Part shown: positions 59,827 to 64,000 of the stretch, one piece after another
Numbering within the stretch: the stretch's first letter is position 1
Layout of the letters: every line of letters begins with the position of its first letter
Source: VFBF01 sp964530695
GTDB lineage: Bacteria; Pseudomonadota; Alphaproteobacteria; Caulobacterales; Aquidulcibacteraceae
Length of the DNA stretch: 64,000 nucleotides
Assembly: GCA_964530695.1 (NCBI GenBank)
Contig: CAZGYQ010000003.1
Location: 17,150 to 81,149 of the forward strand
Reading direction: 5' to 3'
Translations under genes and position numbers: made by a program
The notes under the pieces: generated by a model
Told to the model about the DNA's origin: nothing
The model's input: only the letters and a program-made list of their open reading frames with translations
Databases searched by the model: none

Positions 59827-59957
59827 CGAACGCCTGCGGCGACGCGCCGCTGGGTCGAGGTCTCCCCAATTCAGCCTTTCCGGGCAAAACCGCCAGCTTG
59901 GGGCGGGTGCGCCCATTCCAGACGTTTCAGTGCGTTGTCAGGATTCGGGAGTCGTCG

Positions 59958-60533
59958 GTGGCCGATCACGCGGTACCAACCTCAGAGGCCCATCATGGAG
60001 CCGGCGGAGAGAGCGAGCCCACTCGCCGGGACTTCATCTATATCGCCACGGGCGCGGTCGGCGCTGTCGGTGCGGCGGCCCTCGTGTGGCCCTTCATCGA
60101 CCAGATGTCGCCGGCGTCGGACACGTTGGCGCTCGCCTCGTCTGAATACGATCTGGGCCAGGTGCCGGAAGGCCAGCAGGTGGTGATCTTCTGGCGCAAG
60201 AAGCCTGTCTTCATCCGCCACCGCACGGCCGCGGAAATCGCGGCGGCGAGGAAGGACGACGCGGCGCCGATGCGCGATCCGCAGAGCGACGATCAGCGCA
60301 CCGTCCAGTCCAACGGTCAGCCCGGCAAGGCGCAGTACCTGATTGTTGAAGCGTCGTGCACGCACTTCGGCTGTGTGCCCACGTTCGGCGGAGGATCGTA
60401 CGGCGGCTGGCTCTGCGCCTGCCACGGCTCGGTCTACGACACCGCGGCGCGCATCCGCAGCGGCCCGGCGCCGCTGAACCTGATCGCACCGCCATACATT
60501 TACAGCAGCGACACCGTCGTGAAGATCGGGTGA
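59958..60533 (+). CDS. petA: Ubiquinol-cytochrome c reductase Rieske iron-sulfur subunit
   Basis: This 191-residue subunit of the cytochrome bc1 complex moves electrons from ubiquinol to cytochrome c1. A twin-arginine signal-anchor (PTRRDFIYIATGAVGAVG) near residue 22 leads to the hinge. The Rieske cluster ligands are in CTHFGC and CACHGS, with the disulfide pair included. An insertion of about 40 residues between the first strands is the alphaproteobacterial type. GTG 59958 has CGGGAG six bases upstream. Confidence 0.94.
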   Translation: MADHAVPTSEAHHGAGGESEPTRRDFIYIATGAVGAVGAAALVWPFIDQMSPASDTLALASSEYDLGQVPEGQQVVIFWRKKPVFIRHRTAAEIAAARKDDAAPMRDPQSDDQRTVQSNGQPGKAQYLIVEASCTHFGCVPTFGGGSYGGWLCACHGSVYDTAARIRSGPAPLNLIAPPYIYSSDTVVKIG

Positions 60534-60537
60534 CAGG

Positions 60538-61998
60538 ATGAGCGGACCGTCCACCTACGTACCGAAGAGCGGATTCGAACGCTGGCTCGACCAGCGGCTT
60601 CCGTTGATGAGGATGATCCACGACACGGCCGTGGATTATCCGACGCCCCGGAACTTGAACTATTTCTGGACGTTCGGCGCCATCCTGATGCTCTGCCTCG
60701 TCGCGCAGATCGTCACCGGCATCGTGCTGGCCATGCACTACACGCCGTCGATCACCGAGGCGTTCAGCTCGATCCAGCGGCTGAAGCGGGACGTGCCGTT
60801 CGGCTGGCTGATCCAGAACATCCACGCCACGGGCGCTTCGATGTTCTTCCTGGCCGTCTACATCCACATGTTTCGCGGCCTCTACTACGGGTCCTACAAG
60901 GCCCCTCGCGAAGTGCTCTGGATTCTCGGCGTGGTGATCTACCTGCTGATGATGGCGACCGCCTTCCTCGGCTACGTGCTGCCATGGGGCCAGATGAGCT
61001 TCTGGGGCGCCACCGTCATCACCAACTTCTTCTCCGCCATTCCCATCGTCGGCCCGCCGGTGAAGGAATGGCTGATGGGCGGGTTTGCGATCGACAACCC
61101 GACGCTCAACCGCTTCTTCTCGCTGCACTACCTGATGCCGTTCGTGATTTTCGGCGTGGTCATCCTGCACGTCTGGGCGCTGCACGTCACAGGCCAGAAC
61201 AACCCCGACGGCATCGAGGTGAAGGACAAATCCGACACGGTGCCGTTCACGCCCTACGCGACGATCAAGGATCTGTTCGCGATGGCGGTGTTCATGTTGA
61301 TGTTCGCGGCGTTCGTATTCTACCTGCCCGACGCGCTCGGTCACCCGGATAACTACATTCCGGCCAATCCGCTGCTGACGCCGCCGCACATCGTTCCTGA
61401 ATGGTACCTGCTGCCGTTCTACGCGATCCTGCGCGCGATCGATTTCGCGGTCGGCCCAATCTCGGCGAAGCTCGGCGGTCTGATCCTCATGGTGGGCGCG
61501 ATCGCGGTGCTCGTCGCGCTGCCATGGCTCGATACCTCGAAGGTGCGCTCGATGCGCTACCGCCCGGTGGCGCGCTGGTTCTTCCTGGTTTTCGTGCTGG
61601 TCTGCCTCGCGCTCGGCTGGTGCGGCGCGCAGTCGCCGGACAAGGTCGTCTGGCAGGGCGGCGAGTTCAGCGTTTCCGGCTCGTATGTCGCGGGCGCGGC
61701 GGGCGAGCAGAAACTGGTCGCGACAGGCCACACGCTTGAGGCTGTGGAGAAAGCGTTCGGCAAACAACTCGCCGGGGCTGTCGCCACGAACGGAGCGGGC
61801 ACGCTCACCAAGACCGTGGTCACGCCGTTCCAGTTCAAGGTGACGCAGTTCTCGCAGCTGCTGACGCTCTACTACTTTGCATTCTTCCTGCTGATCCTTC
61901 CGATCCTGGGTCTGCGCGAAACACCGGGACGCGTGCCGGAAACCATCGCGAAGGCGATCGGCGCCAAGCGCGCCGCGGCCACGCAACAGGGAGCCTGA
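60538..61998 (+). CDS. petB: Cytochrome b subunit of bc1 complex
   Basis: This 486-residue membrane protein binds two b hemes and the quinol sites Qo and Qi. Heme regions are seen in NIHATGASMFFLAVYIHMFRG (split) and HVWALHVTGQN, and the Qo marker PEWYLLPFYAILR is intact. It is longer than usual (about 430): a polar insertion near residues 365-430 (SPDKVVWQGGEFSVSG...) lies between the last two membrane segments. The ATG follows petA by four bases. Confidence 0.94.
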   Translation: MSGPSTYVPKSGFERWLDQRLPLMRMIHDTAVDYPTPRNLNYFWTFGAILMLCLVAQIVTGIVLAMHYTPSITEAFSSIQRLKRDVPFGWLIQNIHATGASMFFLAVYIHMFRGLYYGSYKAPREVLWILGVVIYLLMMATAFLGYVLPWGQMSFWGATVITNFFSAIPIVGPPVKEWLMGGFAIDNPTLNRFFSLHYLMPFVIFGVVILHVWALHVTGQNNPDGIEVKDKSDTVPFTPYATIKDLFAMAVFMLMFAAFVFYLPDALGHPDNYIPANPLLTPPHIVPEWYLLPFYAILRAIDFAVGPISAKLGGLILMVGAIAVLVALPWLDTSKVRSMRYRPVARWFFLVFVLVCLALGWCGAQSPDKVVWQGGEFSVSGSYVAGAAGEQKLVATGHTLEAVEKAFGKQLAGAVATNGAGTLTKTVVTPFQFKVTQFSQLLTLYYFAFFLLILPILGLRETPGRVPETIAKAIGAKRAAATQQGA

Positions 61999-62001
61999 TC
62001 G

Positions 62002-62862
62002 ATGGTCCGTGGAATTGTCATCGCCGCGCTCGTTGCGCTCGCGCCTATGGCGGCGAACGCCCAGGAAGCCAGGCATCCGCATCCCGAACACTGGTCTTTC
62101 GCCGGGCCGTTTGGCACGTTCGATCAGGGCGCCGTCCAGCGCGGCTTTCAGGTCTACAAGGAAGTCTGCGCCGCCTGCCACACGATGGACCACCTGACCT
62201 ATCGCCACCTCGGCGAGAAGGGCGGGCCGTTCGTCGCGTCTGGCAAATGGAACGGCGCCGCCGGCGTCTGGGAAGAGGTCCATCTCGGACCGCCCCATCA
62301 CGGCGGCCGCATTGTGCCTGCGCCGGAAAACCCCTTCGTGCGCGCGATCGCTGAATCGTACGAGATCACCGAAGTGGATCCGACCACGGGTGAAGAAGTG
62401 ACGCGCAAGGGCCGGCCCGCCGACCGTTTCGTCAGCCCGTATTCCAATCCCTATCAGGCGAAGGCCGTCCACGGCACCGCGCCGCCGGACCTGTCGGTCA
62501 TCACGAAGGCCCGTCACGACGGCGCCAATTATGTGCATGCGATCCTGACCGGCTACACGGACGCGCCCGAAGGCGAGACCGCGCCGGGCGGGGCGACGAA
62601 CCTCAGCTACAATCCCTACTTCGCCGGCGGCTGGATCTCGATGCCGCCGCAGCTGATGCCCGATCGCGTCACTTATGCCGACGGCACCGCCGCGACGCCG
62701 GACCAGATGGCCCGCGACGTCGTCACGTTCCTCGCCTGGGCGTCCGAGCCCAAGCAGATCGAGCGCAAGAAAACCGGCATGATGGCGATCATCTATCTGA
62801 CGCTGCTCGCCGGCCTTCTCTATGCGGCGTACCGCCAGGTCTGGAGAGATGTGAAGCACTGA
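62002..62862 (+). CDS. petC: Cytochrome c1 subunit of bc1 complex
   Basis: This 286-residue subunit has a Sec signal peptide (cleaved near ANA/QE, residue 20), the heme c motif CAACH at 56-60, and the distal Met ligand probably in ISMPPQLMPD. The C-terminus ends in one membrane anchor (MMAIIYLTLLAGLLYAAYRQ). It passes electrons to soluble cytochrome c. It follows petB by three bases, completing petABC; a strong terminator lies 29 bases after the stop. Confidence 0.94.
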   Translation: MVRGIVIAALVALAPMAANAQEARHPHPEHWSFAGPFGTFDQGAVQRGFQVYKEVCAACHTMDHLTYRHLGEKGGPFVASGKWNGAAGVWEEVHLGPPHHGGRIVPAPENPFVRAIAESYEITEVDPTTGEEVTRKGRPADRFVSPYSNPYQAKAVHGTAPPDLSVITKARHDGANYVHAILTGYTDAPEGETAPGGATNLSYNPYFAGGWISMPPQLMPDRVTYADGTAATPDQMARDVVTFLAWASEPKQIERKKTGMMAIIYLTLLAGLLYAAYRQVWRDVKH

Positions 62863-62891
62863 GACTTGGGCGCTGCCCGTGCTAGCCTTGA

Positions 62892-62925
62892 GGGCCGCTC
62901 CATTTCGGGGCGGCCCTTTGCTTTT
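62892..62925 (+). terminator. Rho-independent terminator of petABC
   Basis: GGGCCGCTCC and GGGGCGGCCC form a 10-bp stem with one wobble pair around loop ATTTC, followed directly by TTTGCTTTT. It lies between petC and the GrpB-family gene. Confidence 0.85.
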
Positions 62926-62938
62926 CCGGAGTGTGCAG

Positions 62939-63514
62939 ATGAAGGCGCGCGTGGTCGAATACGATCCGCGTTGGGAGGATGAGGGCATCGAATGGGCCCA
63001 GCGAATTCGGGGCATTCTCGATGGCGGCGTCCTCGATATCGATCACATAGGGTCGACCGCAGTGCCCGGCCTCGCGGCGAAGGATGTGATCGACATCCAG
63101 GCGCTCGCCTACGACCTCGAAGACGCCCAGTCCGCCATTGCGGCGCTGAAGTCGGCGGGATTTGTCGTCGACATGTCCAGGCGCGGAGAGGCGCCGCGTC
63201 CGGGTTACCCTGACCATCCCGACTGCTGGGACCGCCTCCTGTTTCGCGGCCCGAAGGACGCGCGCGCCGTCATCCTGCATTTGCGCGAAGTGAACACCGC
63301 GGGCGCTCGCGTGCCGCTGCTGCTGCGCGATTTCCTGCGCGCCGACGACCTCGTGCGCGACCAGTATGGCGCGTTGAAGCTCGGCCTTGCGCGATACCTC
63401 GACAGCGAGCGGGGCTATCAGGCGATGAAGCAGCCGTTTGTGGCCGTCACGCTGCGCCTTGCGGAATCATGGGCGGAACGGACGCGGTGGCGGCTCGGGC
63501 AAGGCGATGCGTGA
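62939..63514 (+). CDS. GrpB / UPF0157 family protein
   Basis: This 191-residue protein belongs to the GrpB (UPF0157) group, a nucleotidyltransferase-like fold of unknown activity. Marks are VVEYDPRWEDEG, IDHIGSTAVPGLAAKDVIDI and RDFLRADDLVRDQYGALK. ATG 62939 has CGGAG eight bases ahead; an upstream in-frame start at 62879 would run through the terminator and is rejected. mtnP starts 12 bases after its stop. Confidence 0.85.
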   Translation: MKARVVEYDPRWEDEGIEWAQRIRGILDGGVLDIDHIGSTAVPGLAAKDVIDIQALAYDLEDAQSAIAALKSAGFVVDMSRRGEAPRPGYPDHPDCWDRLLFRGPKDARAVILHLREVNTAGARVPLLLRDFLRADDLVRDQYGALKLGLARYLDSERGYQAMKQPFVAVTLRLAESWAERTRWRLGQGDA

Positions 63515-63526
63515 AAGGACGACGTG

Positions 63527-64000
63527 ATGAGTGAATGGGTGCTGGGCGTCATCGGCGGCTCGGGTCTGTACGACATTCCCGGCATCGCCGGCCAATGGCG
63601 CACGATCGCGTCGCCCTGGGGGGAGCCGAGCGACCAGGTGTTCGACGGCGTGATCGACGGCGTACGGCTCGTCTTCTTGCCGCGTCACGGTCGCGGGCAC
63701 AGACTGTCGCCGACGCATGTGAACTACCGCGCGAATATCGACGTGCTGAAACGCGCAGGCGTCACCGATGTTCTGTCGCTTTCTGCGTGCGGCTCCCTGA
63801 AGGAAGCCCTGCCGCCCGGAGCCTTCGTCATCGTCGACCAGTACATCGACCGCACCTTTGCCCGCGAGAAGAGCTTCTTCGGCGAAGGCATCGTCGCGCA
63901 CGTGTCGATGGCGCACCCGGTGTGTCCACGTCTTGCCGGACTTGCATCGGCCGCCTCGCGCGCCGCCGGCGCGCCGACGACAGATGGGGGCGCGTACATC
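63527..64000 (+). CDS. mtnP: S-methyl-5'-thioadenosine phosphorylase, 3' truncated
   Basis: The frame opens at ATG 63527 (AAGGACG upstream) and runs off the window after 158 codons. The enzyme splits methylthioadenosine with phosphate, to methylthioribose-1-phosphate and adenine, in methionine salvage. Visible marks are VLGVIGGSGLYDIPG at the start, FLPRHGRGHRLSPTHVNYRAN (split; phosphate and MTA site) and VLSLSACGSLKEALPPG. The family is clear; distinguishing MTA from other purine nucleosides depends on the missing part, but the PTHVNYRAN context favours MTA. Confidence 0.85.
   Translation, partial: MSEWVLGVIGGSGLYDIPGIAGQWRTIASPWGEPSDQVFDGVIDGVRLVFLPRHGRGHRLSPTHVNYRANIDVLKRAGVTDVLSLSACGSLKEALPPGAFVIVDQYIDRTFAREKSFFGEGIVAHVSMAHPVCPRLAGLASAASRAAGAPTTDGGAYI

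Noticed and set aside
60211..63015. A 934-codon minus-strand open frame across petABC
   Set aside because: Same cause; the translation is low in hydrophobic order and rich in Arg/His/Asp, and the plus strand holds three textbook bc1 genes.

Overview
The window is GC-rich (by eye about two thirds G+C), gene-dense chromosomal DNA from an alphaproteobacterium. The evidence is the petABC operon next to trmL, ExoD, the DUF1285 / CoA-pyrophosphatase / cca / DUF6111 group beside a MoxR-DUF58-DUF4159 group, a zf-CHCC (NDUFS6-like) protein, a ZapE ATPase, and two GTTC-N7-GTTC LexA boxes, the alphaproteobacterial form. Hyphomicrobiales- or Caulobacterales-like lineages fit, but I cannot fix the genus. 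I saw no rRNA, tRNA, CRISPR array or intact transposase gene.

Layout. 1-2857 carries the end of pstS with pstC and pstA (phosphate uptake; no pstB follows). 2915-12931 holds a family-4 glycosyltransferase, an exported trypsin-like PDZ protease, the giant bifunctional PutA, a small membrane protein, a thioredoxin-fold protein coupled to zapE, an acyltransferase and a methyltransferase. 13147-18607 has exoD, an MscS channel, a two-gene ABC system, a membrane protein of unknown role and an FKBP isomerase. 18977-28445 has AlgH, a peroxiredoxin, a stomatin/QmcA-type SPFH protein, a TetR-HlyD-ABC-2 export operon with a clear operator palindrome, an NfeD protein, a MarR-nitroreductase pair, a lone ABC-2 ATPase and a zinc-finger protein. 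28479-36323 has a transglutaminase-like DUF3857 protein, a PEP-mutase/isocitrate-lyase-like enzyme, an MNT-HEPN pair translationally coupled to polA, a META-domain lipoprotein and a small hypothetical protein. 36485-41497 has an M20 peptidase, a chagasin-like inhibitor lipoprotein, a Rieske oxygenase and a double-ATPase peptide ABC subunit. 41517-47050 has a two-gene DUF6036-type nucleotidyltransferase module behind ruvB, an SDR, two GNATs and an MFS exporter. 47025-53812 is a MoxR-DUF58-BatA/DUF4159-VWA-like operon. 53813-56636 is an accessory stretch. 56637-64000 is core again: DUF1285, NudL, DUF6111, cca, trmL, petABC, a GrpB-family protein and the start of mtnP.

Most interesting regions. 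(1) The 2.8-kb accessory stretch between the MoxR operon and the DUF1285 operon carries a coupled two-gene module (a winged-helix-like protein, then a winged-helix plus phospholipase-D-like protein), an AT-rich block, a 79-bp imperfect direct repeat, and an SOS box just ahead of a small membrane-anchored reading frame that could be a LexA-controlled, SidA-like small protein. A second SOS box ahead of ruvB shows that the motif is used in this genome. (2) The MNT-HEPN pair runs by ATGA overlap into polA. (3) A DUF6036 nucleotidyltransferase module sits directly behind ruvB. (4) Several families of palindromic interspersed elements occupy gaps, one of them inside the MoxR operon and one with perfect 26-bp inverted arms.

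All functions are read from motifs, lengths and context, without database searches. Residue positions are counted from the start codon chosen in each entry and are approximate unless a residue is named.
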